DNA of 64,000 bases from Perkinsus olseni (GCA_013115135.1 JABANP010000111.1:1-64000); one strand, 5' to 3'; positions 22,988 through 35,400 are shown, counted from the first letter of the stretch. The notes: generated by a model not told the origin, from the sequence alone. Made by a program: numbers and translations.

Positions 22988-24704
22988 TTACACTCCCTCA
23001 ACCTCCTCATGCGTAACTGAGCTCCGGCCGAAGCACCTGTTGTCGGGATAAATGCACTGACAGACAGCTCGCCCCACGCTGGTCACCACCTTCTTCCGTA
23101 CGGCAATCTTTCCCGTGAGGGCCTCGTCGAACAGCTGCTCCGTTGAGTGCAGAAGCTCCCCAGAGGTGATCATACATAGTTCGAGGAGAGGTGTTGTGGC
23201 CGAGCTGCAGTGGACTGGAAAATGCAGGGCCGGCAGCCTCAGCCAAAGAGCTCCGGCTGATGCTTGGCGATCCATCGTTGAATCCTGTACAGGACGTCCA
23301 CCAGACGGGTTGAGGAATCGATGCCGACAGGGCCGACGGGAATCTGAGGCATCACAGTGGAAGCTCGGCGTTCTCGTCAATGGGTACCTTCTTCCCCGTC
23401 TCATCTCTCGGGTCGATCATGAACACTCGTAACAGCGCTGTCTCGGGCTTCTGTGCCGATCGTGAGTTTGCTAGTCTCTCCCGCCGACTAGCCATCGTTT
23501 GGTGTATGAGGCTAATCGTAGCCTCTGCTGCTGCTCCTCGTAGCTGGCACTCCTCGGTAACGACCGGGGCTGTCAATCGCGGTAAAAACTGAGGCCAGAG
23601 GGAGTTGCCGTGGCACGCAACATGTTGGGCCTCACTTGCTCAGCCTCGACGAGCAGAGGATCGGCAAATCTACCAACTCCAGCAAGTTCGGCCAATACTT
23701 CATTGATGATTTGCTCCGAAAGCCTGCAGTGGACGAACAGTGACCATCAAGCAGAAGTGATTCACCCGCCTACTTCTTGGCACAAATTAAGGCTTCGCTT
23801 TTCCGCTCGATCGTCTGCCTTGCCCGAATCCTCTCCTCAGCTTCTCGGATGAGCTTCTGGGCCCGTTCACGTCGTTTCACTTCAATCGCCTCGAGCTCCT
23901 CATATCTGCCACACACCCCGCTGTGCATCCCTAGCCAGCCGATATCATCCCTACTTCTTCCTCTCAGCTTCCTGCCGTTCATGCCACCTTTGTTGGAAGT
24001 CAGCAATGGCTGCTTGCTCCTAAGGCACGCGGTATGGAAGATCTCACAGACACTCGCCCTATTACCTCTTCCTCTCTGACCTCCTCCAGTGACTGCTGTA
24101 TCGTCTTATCCGCAATCACGTCAATCACCTCCCTCTGGACCTCATCACCGTCAAAATCGAATACGTATTTCTCCTCGATTTGAGTATGATTATCCATTCC
24201 AGTCCGCAGAGGAGGCAGAGTTGGCCTGAGAGGGAGAGTCCACAAGGCCATTCGAGCGACCGTGTTACTCCCGTTTATAAGGTGGTCTATAATCCTCGAA
24301 TGCGTCTATCTCAGTTCCCACTGACTTCTTTTCTTTCGGTGATATGTCCTGAGGACAGGCGCACTGGCATGTAAGCCAAAGGAAACTTTTATCACTTTTT
24401 CTATCAAGTTGTCATCGAACCCGAAAGTGCTGCTGTCGCTTCTGTCGGTGCCGACCGCACTAGCAGGCAGGGCCCAGGTCGATACTCTCTCAAAGACATC
24501 CTTCAGCCTCCTCCTCAGCGACTTAGTCGGTGGCATTATCGGTGGTAGCCTGGTCGTCCCAGTCCTGCTGATGGTAGAGTCGCTGGTGCTCCTCTTCTGC
24601 TCTTCTATCCTATTCCTGGTGAAATAGCCGATATTGGAGCCCCTCACCACTCGAGGGTCGACCTGGCGGCCTCGGCCAGGAACGCTGTTGCTTCCCACGG
24701 TCAT
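22988..24704 (-). CDS. RSPH3: Radial spoke head protein 3 (RSPH3/RSP3)-like
   Basis: Minus-strand multi-exon gene for the stalk protein that anchors radial spokes to outer-doublet microtubules of the axoneme. The N-terminal part has RVVRGSNIGY, matching the RSP3 'RRVVRGNTYA' signature. The central exon reads FDFDGDEVQREVIDVIADK then TIQQSLEEVREEE, the 'FDFDkdV.p.leviv.KTLeqsl.EV.eEEE' block of the family. A charged coiled coil follows (YEELEAIEVKRRERAQKLI...), then SEQIINEVLAELAGVGRFADP, matching the family's 'L..lrd.GyF.DP'. Further downstream lie a block VGIDSSTRLVDVLYRIQRW and the C-terminus ending VTHEEVEGV; this last part I cannot match. The start ATG at 24704 is in frame with the signature. 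Introns were seen but not all fixed. Confidence 0.75.
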
Positions 24705-24859
24705 TGGGAAGGTCAGGCGACTGTTCCCGGAAACTTAGCAGCGGCAGAATTGACCAAATCAAGGGACGCTCGAATGGAAACTGCCATTCGGCAAATTTCG
24801 GCGCGACAGATAATAATACAGTGACGATGGGAATGGTACGAAAGTGCAAGAGATACTCA

Positions 24860-24871
24860 GCGGAGCGAAGC
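24860..24871 (-). repeat. GCNTCGCTCCGC motif, copy 2 (RSPH3 5' flank)
   Basis: Plus strand GCGGAGCGAAGC, 156 nt upstream of the RSPH3-like start and in gene orientation, as in copy 1 at the SAM50-like gene. Both are preceded on the sense strand by a GCTGATC string. Confidence 0.7.
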
Positions 24872-24922
24872 AATGATATGATCAGCAATCGTTGTTTACG
24901 TACACACGATGAGAAGGCCGCC

Positions 24923-27782
24923 TCAGTCGATACTAGAACCACTCGATAGCTCTGTGTCACTGCTCGAGCTGCTGCTGCTACTCGACGACGAGCCAATAGA
25001 GTCTTCGTTTTCCTCCCTTCCGCTCTCTGGTGACGGTCGTCTGGCCTCTTCCTCTTGCTGTTGCTCCTCTTCCTTCTGTCGGTGCTCTCGTTTGACGTCG
25101 GCTGCTATTCCCCCGCCACCCTCCTCATCTACAACCCCTTCGTCTCCACTCTCATCATCATCTTCGACATCGGATGCCCGGATGTCCTCATCGCCCGACT
25201 CGAGGTAGTCTCCATCGCCCTCCACACTCACCGAGGATGATGATGAGGATGAGGAAGAGGCCGACTCCCCCAACGACGACTCAGAGCCCCTCCTTGTTGA
25301 ATACCCTTCCCCTCCACCCCTCTGTGTCCTCACTCTGGTACTCCTCCTCTGCCCTCCTGTTGTAGTACGACTGCCCAGGGCCTCTACCTGCGCTACTGCC
25401 TCCCCCAACGCCTGCTGCTCCTGATGCTCATGGCGACGAGCCAAGCGGGCCTCCCTGAGGTAAAGAACGGTCAAAACGCTCAGGCGGCTTCTTAGCGTTG
25501 CTCACCGGCTAAGGTTCTGCGCCTCCCTCTTCGAACTCCTAGACCTTCGCCCAGACCCGCCCTCCTCTGCCTCGTCATCGTCGTCGTCACCGTCATCTGG
25601 ATGCTCACTCCGTTTGAGGGCTCGATTGATCTGCTGGTCGAAAGCCTGACAACAAAAGATCCCATGGCTCGGGATTGAACCTGCGACCTCGGTAGCAGAA
25701 GAATAGACACCGAGTACCGATTCTTTTTCCCAGTGCAACCAAAGTTATACACGACCAACATGCCAGTCTTTACGATTCAAAGGCGAAACGATTACCACAG
25801 TCTTAACCAGCCAGACCAACATCCAAACTTCGCTTGCAAACTCCCGTTGGCGTTGCGCTATGCGTGAGCATCACCTTAGACGTATAGTCGACTCTCTTCC
25901 TCTCCCTCCTCCCCGGGGCCTGCGCCAATGCCTCGGCGTATCTTGCGGCCGCCATTGCTTCCTGCTTCTCCTTCATGGCCAATCTCCTTCCCCTCCTCTC
26001 TGCTGCCTTCACCTCCTGATCCACGTGCTCAGCCAATTCCTTCAAGTTTCCGAGCAAGAACTAATTGATGACAATTCGGACACCGAATTGGGCCCGAGGT
26101 GCCAGTTAGTGGTCCTGATGTTACCGCCTGAGAGTTCCCAAAGGAGTGGTACGAAAACTTGCAGGCATGCCCACATCGTACCATGTCTTCTTGCACTCTC
26201 TGTGGCTGTCCTCCACAACCATATGACCGTACGCAGCCAGCGTCCATCATGCCATTGCATTCTGGGCAATGTGCCGGCGCCGGGTGATGGTCCTTAGCCT
26301 TGGCTGACGACCGCTGCCTAGAGTGTTTGGGTTGTGCTACTTCCTCACCTACGACGTAACATAGGGTAGAGGGAGCATCCGAGAATAAGGCCGTACCACA
26401 GGCCACACAAAGGTTGATTTCACCGTCGTCCTCCTCCTTCCCTCTCTTCCTCTTCTTCCCCTCCCCGCTATTACGACGGCGACTCAGCTTGATGTCAGTG
26501 ACTTTCCTATTGAGCTCTGACTTGGCCCTCATGACCTCATCCTCGAGAGAGCCCGCTATAGCTGGCAGGAGAGCTCCTTCCCAAACCGCCAGTTCCACAT
26601 CGCCATTGGAGCCCTCCTTCCACACCCTTAGACCCATCTCGCTGTCCCTCACACACCACCACCTGAAGAGACGCTCACCACGGGCGGGGAAGGACTGTCG
26701 ACAGCATGGCGAGACTGAGGACGCCCAAGACGAAACCGAATAATTCTAAATATGCATTATACTCGAAAAGCCTCGGAATCAGTTCGCTCGTGCTGCTTCG
26801 AGAGTCCTTCAAACACTCCGTACATCAACGCCAATAGTCGTTCTTCATTCTCAAACTGGATTGACCCGAGGCTCCACTTGAGCCCAGTACACTTCAAGCT
26901 ACTACCTCCTCCCTTTCAGATCGAAGCCTAGTACTCGTCCGGCCTCTCTCTGCCCTCTAAGGGGTATATAAGTTGATATGGCCGTGGTGGACTCCACAAC
27001 GTCATTCCCAGCTGAGGAGGGTACTAGGCACCCCGGGATGTCGAGCAGCAGCCCGAACACGAACCGTATCTAAGGTCGAAGAGTGCACTTCTCGAGCGTC
27101 AAAGATTCCTACTATTCTCATTCTCTCCAGAACATTCCTCTCAGCCCACATGACGAGCTGCCTGGGGTCCTCAACTAGGAGGCGGCCCTCATCGTCTGTC
27201 GCCATCTCCATATTGCCGACGGGCCGGATGCCAGCTAGGACTTCCGACTCGAAGCCATTGTCAAGGAAGAGCTTGCCAATCATACGCTCTATCCTGATAG
27301 AGACCTCCTCATCGGTAGTAGTTGCAGCTGGATCTGCACCAAAGCCGCGCATACCACTCCTTTCTCAAATCACAGAAGTACTACATATAACCGGTTTCCC
27401 CAATGGATGAAGGCACTTCAGCAAGATGTCCTTGACGTAGCCCTCTATGATCTGCGATTCATAGAGATCATTAAAGAGGCCCATGAAGCTCCAGTGAGCC
27501 ATCGGAAACTGAGAGGACACGACCCGTCCCCACAGGGGAGTTCCTCCTCCTCCCGAGTACTACCTTCAGTCCTCTGCCAAACTCCGATATGAACATACAG
27601 AGGTACATGAAGTCCGTGCTGTTACCGACGCTCATCTCCAACTCCTCCTTGGTCAAGTCTCCCAGGTCGCGGGGCGGGAAGGGTGCCAACTCGCGGCTCT
27701 CATTCTTGACTTCCGCCTGCGCATCCTCCATTGGCTGATCCAGTACTGGCTGAGGGGTAGCAGGGCTCGCGGTCGCCGCCAT
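24923..27782 (-). CDS. DDT-like, cysteine-motif, acidic/serine-rich nuclear protein (hypothetical)
   Basis: Minus-strand gene starting MAATASPATPQPVLDQPMED. The N-terminal segment FPPRDLGDLTKEELEMSVG, continued by FMYLCMFISEFGRGLK, a 55-nt intron (27509-27563), and then HWSFMGLFNDLYESQIIEG and VKDILLKCL, fits the DDT domain of chromatin-remodelling subunits. Later exons give IQFENEERLLALMYGVFEGL (26.8 kb), a cysteine cluster with CVAC, CPEC, RCGHAC and CPNC (26.05-26.45 kb, PHD- or RING-like), a basic/glutamate coiled coil (25.9-26.05 kb), D/E tracts, and a C-terminus with two serine runs ending SSGSSID at the stop. In-frame introns: 25455-25505 and 25646-25874. A chromatin role is inferred from domain order only. 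Exons between 26.65 and 27.35 kb are not fully joined. Confidence 0.55.
25671..25817 (-). other. tRNA-like A and B boxes inside an intron
   Basis: Within the 229-nt intron 25646-25874. On the minus strand an A-box-like GGTCTGGCTGGTTAAGA (25801-25817) is followed about 120 nt later by a B-box-like GGTTCAATCCC (25671-25681, one mismatch to consensus). No cloverleaf forms, because the T stem fails after two pairs. It may be a tRNA relic or a tRNA-derived SINE. Confidence 0.3.
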
Positions 27783-27812
27783 TGGTCAATGAAAACATAC
27801 ATAACATGACGC

Positions 27813-27824
27813 ACTTCGCTCCGC
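27813..27824 (+). repeat. Near match to GCNTCGCTCCGC (11 of 12)
   Basis: ACTTCGCTCCGC, 31 nt upstream of the DDT-like gene start, opposite in orientation to that gene. One mismatch at the first base. Confidence 0.45.
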
Positions 27825-28046
27825 CGTTATTGATCAGCTCAACCCGTAGAGAACGAGGGTCAACATCAGATTACATGTTTATTATACGGTTTACTTCGAC
27901 GACACTCCCCGATGGAGGAAAGACTGTGCAACAAAAGGCACCCCAGAGCTACTGCCGCCGCTCTCGGTCCAGACGAGGCTGGGAGCTCAAATTAGCGAAC
28001 AGAGCTGCCGTACCGTCATACCTACAGAGGTCCACCAGAAAAAACA

Positions 28047-28973
28047 TCAGCCGGGGAGATCAGAGTACCTCATAAAAGGCATGGGTCGATGGTAGCCCGG
28101 GGTGGGGTACATCCCCGAGTACACTGTGGAGGGTCTGGCGGCAGCAGAGGCTTCGGGCCACCAACTGGACTTCACTCCACTACCGATATCATAACCCGTA
28201 CCACCCCCACCGAAGAAGACCCCCTCAGGCGAACTCAGCTGCGATGGGTGCTGCCCTTCTCCTATAGCCGATCGAGACCTTCTCAATCTGGTTCCTACTT
28301 GGGAATCTGTCTGCGACACTATCCCATCAACCTTCAGACCAACCTGTCGTCCTCCTGCCTTCCGCCTCTGAGCTGCGAGGAATCTTATAAGCCGGCGGGC
28401 AGTAGTAGTGGAGGCTTGAAGAGCTCCTCACCAAACGGTGTCGAGGGATGGAAGTATCTATCATGATTCTGGTTAGCACTTTCAGCGGAGCGATGCATAC
28501 CTCCGTTCTTGTCGCTGCTGTTGTTGCGGTCGGGCCTCTGGTTGACCCGAAGGACCATCGGGAGCAGTCACCGGCCTCGGGACTAAGAAGAGCTTCCAAA
28601 GCGAACGCCCAGAGCACACTCCCCTACTCTGAGCCCTCTGTAGAGGTGGCTTGCACATCCAGCTCCCTGTGGGTAAAGGTGGTGCCGCCTCCAGTACCTG
28701 CCACCCCCCTTCCTACCTAGCGAGACCACAGTGAATACTCACCTGATGGCCTCGGACGACAGTAGTACTCCTGCTAGCTGTGGGAGACCCGTACCCGAAG
28801 AGGAACTTCGTCTTGGGTTGATGACCGCTGTAGCCAGGGGGATAGTCGCTTCGCTCAGGGACTTCCTACAGGGGCGAGAAAGGTGTTTCCCAGTGATCAG
28901 CAATTCTGCTTATTACCGGATCGGTCATGAAATGGTACGTCGATCGGAAGACCGATAAATCCGGTACGGACAT
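28047..28973 (-). CDS. CIMIP2/FAM166-like ciliary microtubule inner protein
   Basis: Exon 1 (28917-28973, MSVPDLSVFRSTYHFMTDP) joins over a 51-nt intron (28866-28916) to exon 2 (28743-28865), which contains YPPGYSGHQPKTKFLFGYGS. This matches the CIMIP2/FAM166 signature 'IPGYtGh.P...f.fG.tYg', found in proteins that line the lumen of ciliary doublet microtubules. Later exons are glycine/serine/proline-rich, and the C-terminus (PTPGYHRPMPF, ending YSDLPG) resembles the second copy of the PGY repeat of the family. One later intron (about 28470-28501, 32 nt) carries the GCNTCGCTCCGC motif. The neighbours RSPH3 and the dynein gene are also axonemal. The family call rests on short motifs and is moderate. 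Confidence 0.55.
28485..28496 (-). repeat. GCNTCGCTCCGC motif, copy 3 (intron of CIMIP2-like gene)
   Basis: GCATCGCTCCGC on the sense (minus) strand, starting 4 nt inside the 5' end of a 32-nt intron, so it fills more than a third of it. Confidence 0.7.
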
Positions 28974-29153
28974 TCCGGAGGGGTAGTAGCCACCGGACGC
29001 CATGAAGCCGCGGCCAATACTGCTCAGGAGTAGGGAAAGGTGCGGTATTACTATTAATCAACACGACAACGACTAAGTGTTACTTGAAACGGAGAATTCC
29101 AAAAATACTTGAATGGTAATTGACGTAGTACCCGGAAGCAGCCGATGGAGGGA

Positions 29154-30426
29154 CTAAGCCCGGCAGCCCGGCGCCTCAGGGTAGAGTGTGCATTCCTTCA
29201 TAAGGGTGTTGGCCATGAGAAGGGAGGCCAAGCTGGCAAGGAGGATACCGAGGTTAGAGGCAGCGAATCCTAGGTTAACGCATAGCTCACGATGAGTGTT
29301 GGGGATATCTTCCCGGCGTTGAAACAGGAACATACAGTTCGAGTAAGAGGCACCACCCATGAGGCCCACTATTAACATGATGCTGATGTACAGCCAGGTC
29401 ATGGTAGAATAGTTACCACCGACATTTCCTCGGATGAAGTGGAGGCTCGCCTCCAAGGCCCAGAAGACCAGAAGCAGGAGTTGCAGAAAAGTTGGTATCC
29501 ATACTCGTCGTATTTGGTACCACGTCACCGAAGCCCGGGATATGAGCACGCCAATATTATAGGAGATGTTGCAAAATCTTACAGTAGAACGGGCGAAGGA
29601 AGAGGCTTCAAGTGGGAGGCCAACAGAGGCCCGGTCAAGAAAGCCCGTGAGTATCCAATACTCGAGGAAGTACACCGCGGTGAGGTTGACTATGATGCCT
29701 CCCGCCATGGCCAAAGCCACTTTGATACTGCTAAGAGACAGACTGCTACTAACACTATTGGTGGCGACTTCGGTCGGCTTATCGTCCGTCCCTACGACGG
29801 CTGTATAGGAATCAGCCTTATTGTTAATGTAACAGAACAGGACCCAATAAATGGGTATGGTGATGATCATACCCAGCATCACATACGAGTAGTGGACGCC
29901 AGCGGCTATCAGGAGGGAGTACACCAGGGGCCCTACGATACCCGCAAGGCCAGTACCCGCGCCCCACGCCCCGATAAGGGTGGCTGGCAACTTGTGCAGA
30001 CGAGAGATGTTATTAACCTCCCCTATGGCCTGGGCGAAGCCTGTGAGAACCGTCCCGATGAGGGAGAGGGCAAAGCCAAAATTAGGGTTCGTGAGAATCG
30101 CTGCCAGCGCCAACAGACCGTAAGACAGCGTCTGGAAGGTCAAGGTAACGAAAGATACGCTGTTTGAAGGAGAATCTAAAGGCCACTCGGGAGTGCAACA
30201 TCGTCATACCGAAACAACCCAGGAGGAGTACCAACGTGAACATACTCATGAAATTAACTTTACCGAAGTGGAAGGCCAGATCGGCGGCCACCGCGTTGAC
30301 TAGCGTGTAACCGTTGTTATTGATGATGCCAAGAAGGCACGAGCTGATATAAATTCGCCAATACGTTGCCCTTGGCATGCCGTTCCCGACTGGTGACCCT
30401 GAGCCCCTCGAAGACGACGACGACAT
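29154..30426 (-). CDS. CLN3: CLN3 (battenin)-like multispanning membrane protein
   Basis: Two exons. Exon 1 starts at the ATG at 30426 (MSSSSSRGSGSPV) and contains ISSCLLGIINNNGYTLVNA, the 'fwllGl.NN..YVvmlsaa' block of CLN3. A 34-nt intron (30176-30209) keeps frame into the rest. Further matches: FAQAIGEVNN (family 'GlGEvtfl'), WGAGTGLAGIVGPLVYSLL (family 'WSSGTG.AGi.Ga'), and near the end MGGASYSNCMFLF and HRELCVNLGFAASNLGIL (family 'GGa.YvN.f' and 'hREfa...'). About ten hydrophobic segments are visible. Animal CLN3 acts at lysosomes and is needed for glycerophosphodiester export; the location here is inferred. A plus-strand ORF over the same DNA is a shadow. Confidence 0.8.
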
Positions 30427-30537
30427 GATTGGAAAACTGCTGCGGGCCGGCAGTGGCCATACCCACTGGGGTGTGAATGAACACAACAAGAGGAAAACGG
30501 AGGAAACCGAGAAGACAAGTTGGCCGAGGTGTGGTAC

Positions 30538-31304
30538 TTAGTTCTTCTCCTCCTTCTTGGAAGCCTCCTCGAAGTCACCCTCGAGCTCGGGGACCTCCTC
30601 GTCGTCCTTGGCCTGCTGCTCCTTGCCCTTCTGCTGAGCCTCCTGCGCGAGCCTCATCTGGTTGGCGATCTCCTTGAGCATGGCGACGTTCTCAGGGCCG
30701 AGCTGGGGGATGATCTCGGGCATGAGCTCATCGACAGTCTTCTCGGCAGCGTTGCCGCCGGAGACAACGAAGGTGTTGGCACCAATGGCGGCTTGGACTG
30801 AAGAGAAGACCAGTGGCGTTTGACCCTCCCCACACACTCCCAGACAAGTCAAAACCCCGCCCTTCGAAAGAGGCCGCCCCCGCCTTACATTTCGGCCTCT
30901 CGAAGTGGATAATGTTAGAGTCAGCCTTGAACATGTTAACCTCATCGATGCCTGAGCAACGGATGATGATGAAACTGACCCACCCCTACCCCCATGCGTC
31001 CCTTCCCAACCTACCAGGGATCTCGTGGCAGCCAAGTCGCTTGAGCATGCCGAAGAGCTTCTTGTCGTCACTGGCAGCGCTGGAGCCGCGATGGACGGCC
31101 TTCCTGTTCAGTCTGGCCGAGCCTAAGGCACACCACTAGTGCCATAGCGAACACCGGCAACGCCCCCGAACTCAAACGACACCCCATCGATGACGAATCG
31201 ACCAGCCCTCTGAAACTACCTCTGCCACCGGCACGCTGGGCACCATCACCGAGCTTGGCGCGGAGCTGAGCTCTTGCTTCGAGGATCTTCGGGTCGGTCT
31301 CCAT
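30538..31304 (-). CDS. BTF3: Nascent polypeptide-associated complex beta subunit (NAC-beta/BTF3)
   Basis: Four exons: 31220-31304, 31015-31122, 30889-30951 and 30538-30797, with introns of 97, 63 and 91 nt. The start is METDPKILEARAQLRAK. Next come RKAVHRGSSAASDDKKLF (basic ribosome-contact segment, family 'RRKKKvvH.t...DDKKLq'), IDEVNMFKADSNIIHFERPK (family 'i.EVNMf.ddg.viHF..Pkvqas', start of the NAC domain), AAIGANTFVVSG, and ELMPEIIPQLGPENVAML. The tail is acidic and lysine-rich, ending SKKEEKN. NAC binds nascent chains at the ribosome exit with NAC-alpha. The introns here are longer than most in the window. Confidence 0.92.
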
Positions 31305-32423
31305 TTCTATTGAAGGGGGTTAAACTCCACCTGGGGTCAAAGGGGCAGCTAAATCGATCACTGAGGCGGAGGAAATATTTGACCTAAATGCACGTAAGTT
31401 GCAGGAAAGCTGACTTCAACGTCAGCCAGGCCTGTGGTGGGCAGGCGGTAGGCTCTGATAACAGGTCACTGCACGTATTCTACTTTCCCTTCTGTCGTCA
31501 GGCCTCTTAGGCTTGCCGCTACAGTTTGCCTTTTTCCTGATTCTCTGAGGTTGATAGCCGTTTCAATGGAAGATCTGTAAGCTACCATGACAGTCGTGTT
31601 GATACCTCATTTTTCGTTTTCAAAAAATGGGAAATTGCTCATTCCAAAGCCACTGGATTGACCCGCAAGTTGCGGGAGGTGACAACAGGATTATCAGGGC
31701 TCACAGCGTTCCTAGCTTCGATTAACGCCGAGTCTTCGCAGCGTCACTCTGCCACTTAAGGCGAAGGGCTATTCCTCGATGAAGTTTCGTCGTTCAGCAA
31801 CAGGGCGCAAGACAATCCTCGAATCTGCAACGCATCGCCTCCTACTTGTCTTGATAAGCAGCCTCAGTCCCCTCTTTCTAGACTGACCTGATTCACCTGT
31901 CGTTCAGAATTGGAGATACCTTCAGGACGCCTTGCGGCCATACTACCGCTCGGCATGACCCGGCATCGGTTAATTTCGCTTTTTTCCTTTTGGACGCCCT
32001 CCCTCCCTGTCGTGCTACGTCGAGTCCATAGTCCGCTGGCAAGGGCGCACCACCGACATAAAATCGTCGTAGTTGCGTGAACCTCTCTTGATCATGTTTC
32101 GACTTGCATTAGTACTGCAGGGTTTAGCCTTCCCGGGAGATGTTGTGGGATGCAGCGCTCCGCGTGGTCGTCGTTGGTACCAGCATGTGCCCGTCCATGA
32201 CCGTACTGGCAAATGCGGCAGCCGCGGTGTAGGCCCCATGCGGGAGCTGTTGATTCATGAGCTTCTAACGAAGCTCCTATGTGACGTTTGCTACAGCCTT
32301 GTTGTTTGGGTTGTCAATCATGCTGGAGGGAAGTGGCTGTAGGCTTCCGGCGTGGCGGGATTGGCACTCGAGCTCCCGCGCTTAGTACTATCGTCCGGAT
32401 AGGGTATCGAACCGGCATTCGCT
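31305..32423. other. Divergent intergenic region between NAC-beta and dynein
   Basis: About 1.1 kb without a recognisable gene. A 74-codon open segment near 32.09-32.34 kb begins like a signal peptide (MFRLALVLQGLAF) but has no further support. Probably holds the promoters of both flanking genes; no clear core element was seen. Confidence 0.45.
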
Positions 32424-35400
32424 ATGGATGACGACCATCCGTTGTTCGACAGCCCTCCCGACCCCGAGGAAGCCCGGGCAAGGCTGAAGGCCCGGCTTAC
32501 TACCTTCAAACCGCTGCAGCCGACAGGAGCTCCCCGACTGAGATCCGTTCCCAAGAAGAAGTCGAGTACTAAGGAGGCGGCCTCGGTCGTCGCCGGGGGT
32601 GGGAGGAGGCGGAGAAGCTCGGCGGCGATGGACATAGTGATGCCTCATACGAACGTCCGGCCAATCCTGATTGGTAGCAGAGCTCAAGGGAGAGCAAACC
32701 GACACGGTGGTACGATTTTAGGAGCTCAGAAGCGGCCCATGCGGTCCACGGAGGTGGCCAGGGAACAGACGAAGCAGCCGAGGCGCCGCTCGAGCGTAGT
32801 CCAGCCACCTCGACCGCCCCACGGGTGAGTTAGAGGGTAGTATGGTGGGAGGTTGCAGCGGTCGAGCTTAGGGTCGAGAGAAAACGGTGGCGGAAGGGCG
32901 CTGGTTGGAGCCGATGGATTTCATTAACTTCATTCTCTCCAGCGACAGTCTTACTGAGGAGTTCTGCTACATGACTCGGTAGGATTTGGGAGTAGTACCT
33001 AGGGTCGAGGCGACCGGGCCGATGCGGGTCTTGCAACGATACTGGTGCCGTCCACTACGACATTAACAGACGACATCATCGTCGTCCGTAGCGTTCATCA
33101 TTCCCTTTCCGTAGGTGTGGGGGTCCGTACGACCTCAAGATCGTTCCCTTCTCGGATATCGACCCGTACGACTACCTAACAATAAGTACGCTAGTCTGGC
33201 TGGTGTTGGGCTGGTCATCACCGCCTGCAGGCGTTCGAGGAGTCACCTCCTTCCGCCGAGGCTCGATTGAGTTTACGCCTCTCTATGAGTGGCAGAAGGA
33301 TGAGGCCCTCTACCGAAGGGTCATGAAGATACCGTTCTTCGCCCGATTCGGAAGATGGAAGCTCTACACCATCTGGAGGACAGCGGTGATCAGACAGAAA
33401 ATCAGGAAGTCTCGCAGTAAGCTCGGATCGAACTGCGGGGCAGCTTCGACCCCTCGGGCTGCGGTCAGATCTTCTGAGCAAGTCCCTGTTCATCCTCAAC
33501 CCCACGATGAGGGACGCCTTGCTGGCGGTGCGCAGTGAGTGCGTGACGGTCTCCGCTTGGAGCCTCCTGGACCTCACTACCCCTACTACCAAGCCCGGTA
33601 CGCGGCCACCAGTGGTCCCGAGTGAGCAGCCGGGAAGGGGTCGACCGGGCAAGAAGCGTTTCAAGTGGCCCATAGCGGAGGCCTCCGCCCTTCCGATAAG
33701 GGGGGCAGGAGGTTCCTGTTGCCGCGTGGAGGAGTTTGCAGAGGCTCAGACCGTCTGCCGGCAGACTTTGTCGAAGAATTTGGTGGCGGTCCGGGAGAGT
33801 TTGAAGATGACGGTAGGGTTGTGGGTGGTGGTGTGGAGGCGATGATTCATTGCGTTGTAGGTGCTAAAGGCCTGCGCTCGGTCCCTGTCGGACTTCCTCA
33901 AGGCCAACGGGTTCCATCAACCTAAGGAACTCCAAAGCGTGTTCAGCCTGCTAGAGGATGCTGATGGCGATGAGGAAGGCGAGGAGGGGGTGGCCGGTGA
34001 GAATGGGGATCAACTTGCCGCCGACCGAGGCTTCCTCTCAGAGCCTGACCACCACTTTACCTACACTGAGCAGGCTACCACTAGGACTAAGTGCCGAGAG
34101 CTCGTCAGATTTATACGTGAGCGTGCGGCAAGGTTTGAGAGTAATGAGGATGTCATGGGAAGGTACCTGCGAGTACATCCTCTCCGACTCGGTATCCGCC
34201 ATGTGCTTCCGATCGACTGAAGGGTTGTTGGCCCTTTTGGATCAGTACATGAAGCAGGTGGAAGAGGAAGAGCGGCGAAGGCTTGAGGGAGGGCCATCCA
34301 CCAACCTGTCTCGGGCGGAGACGATGAAGAGCATCCTCGCCCAGCCCTACAGACCAGGCATGCTCGGCGTGCTTGATGCTCCTCCCATGGAGAAGCCCAT
34401 TTTTGTGAGTTCACGGAGGATGTTGTTTTCGTGAAGGGACGGCTCAGATCGTTGCACGTTCGTGGTGGGACAGCATCGCCGAGGAGGTGAACACAGCAGC
34501 CGGCTAGAGTTCTCTCCGACCGGTCAAGACTTTCGCACTTTCATCGAAGAATCGTAAGCGTAGGGGTGGTGGCAGAGGAAGGGAAGAGTCCTTCCCTAGG
34601 TTGATGGAGTCCCTCCGCGCGGTGTCGTCATCCCCGTCCTTCCTGGCTTTACCGGAGTTCCGGCCATTCGTGGCCCCCCTTGAGCGAGGTGGGCTCCTCC
34701 GACGCGCCTACTATTAGTAGCACGCGCACGGCTGGAGCTGTACTGAACAACCAGCAGCTGGGGGAGGTGGGTGGTGGTCGAGGGCCTGACGAGGGGCATG
34801 GCAAATGCCGCAGGTGCTCGTGGCCGTCGGTGAGAGAGTGGCCAACCTCTTCGACAAAGTCATGGACTTCACCGCCACCTATCAGCGCTACGTTCGGATG
34901 TATGACGAGAACGAAGTGATGAGCATAGAGAGGACTACGGGCCTGATGCCGAACTGGAAGTCTATCGGGATGGTCTCGTCAAGTGACGGCTCGGACGGCC
35001 TGGGCGAGTCGGGTTTGAGTGAGCTGGTGTTCAGGTACCGAGATCAGCAGCAGATGATAGCCGCGATTGAACCAAGGAAGGAGATAGGTCTTTTCCGTCT
35101 GGACGCTGAGGCTTTCCAGAAGACGCTCAAGCCCAACCCGGTGAAGTGTCTGGAGAAGCTGCAGCGGTGAGAAGGGGGGCAAGCGCAGGTCCCTGCTGTG
35201 AGGGTGATGGGTAGGTACATACCGGAGATGGCGATGGATAGGATACACAGACTGCTGGAGGAGCTCAAGGACGCCAACGAGAAGCTGGGGACGCTCCCCT
35301 CGAACGTCGAGGAGTTCGTCCACTTTACGACGTATCTGGGCAAGCTGGCGGGGACTGACGGGAAGGACGCCGCGGCCTCGGGTGGCAGTCCTGATGGCGC

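Noticed and set aside
29439..30167. 242-codon plus-strand ORF
   Set aside because: Antisense to the CLN3-like gene, whose minus-strand translation shows family motifs and membrane segments.
32405..32420. GGTTCGATACC (minus strand), a perfect B-box string near the dynein start
   Set aside because: No T stem forms and no A box lies at the right distance; chance match.
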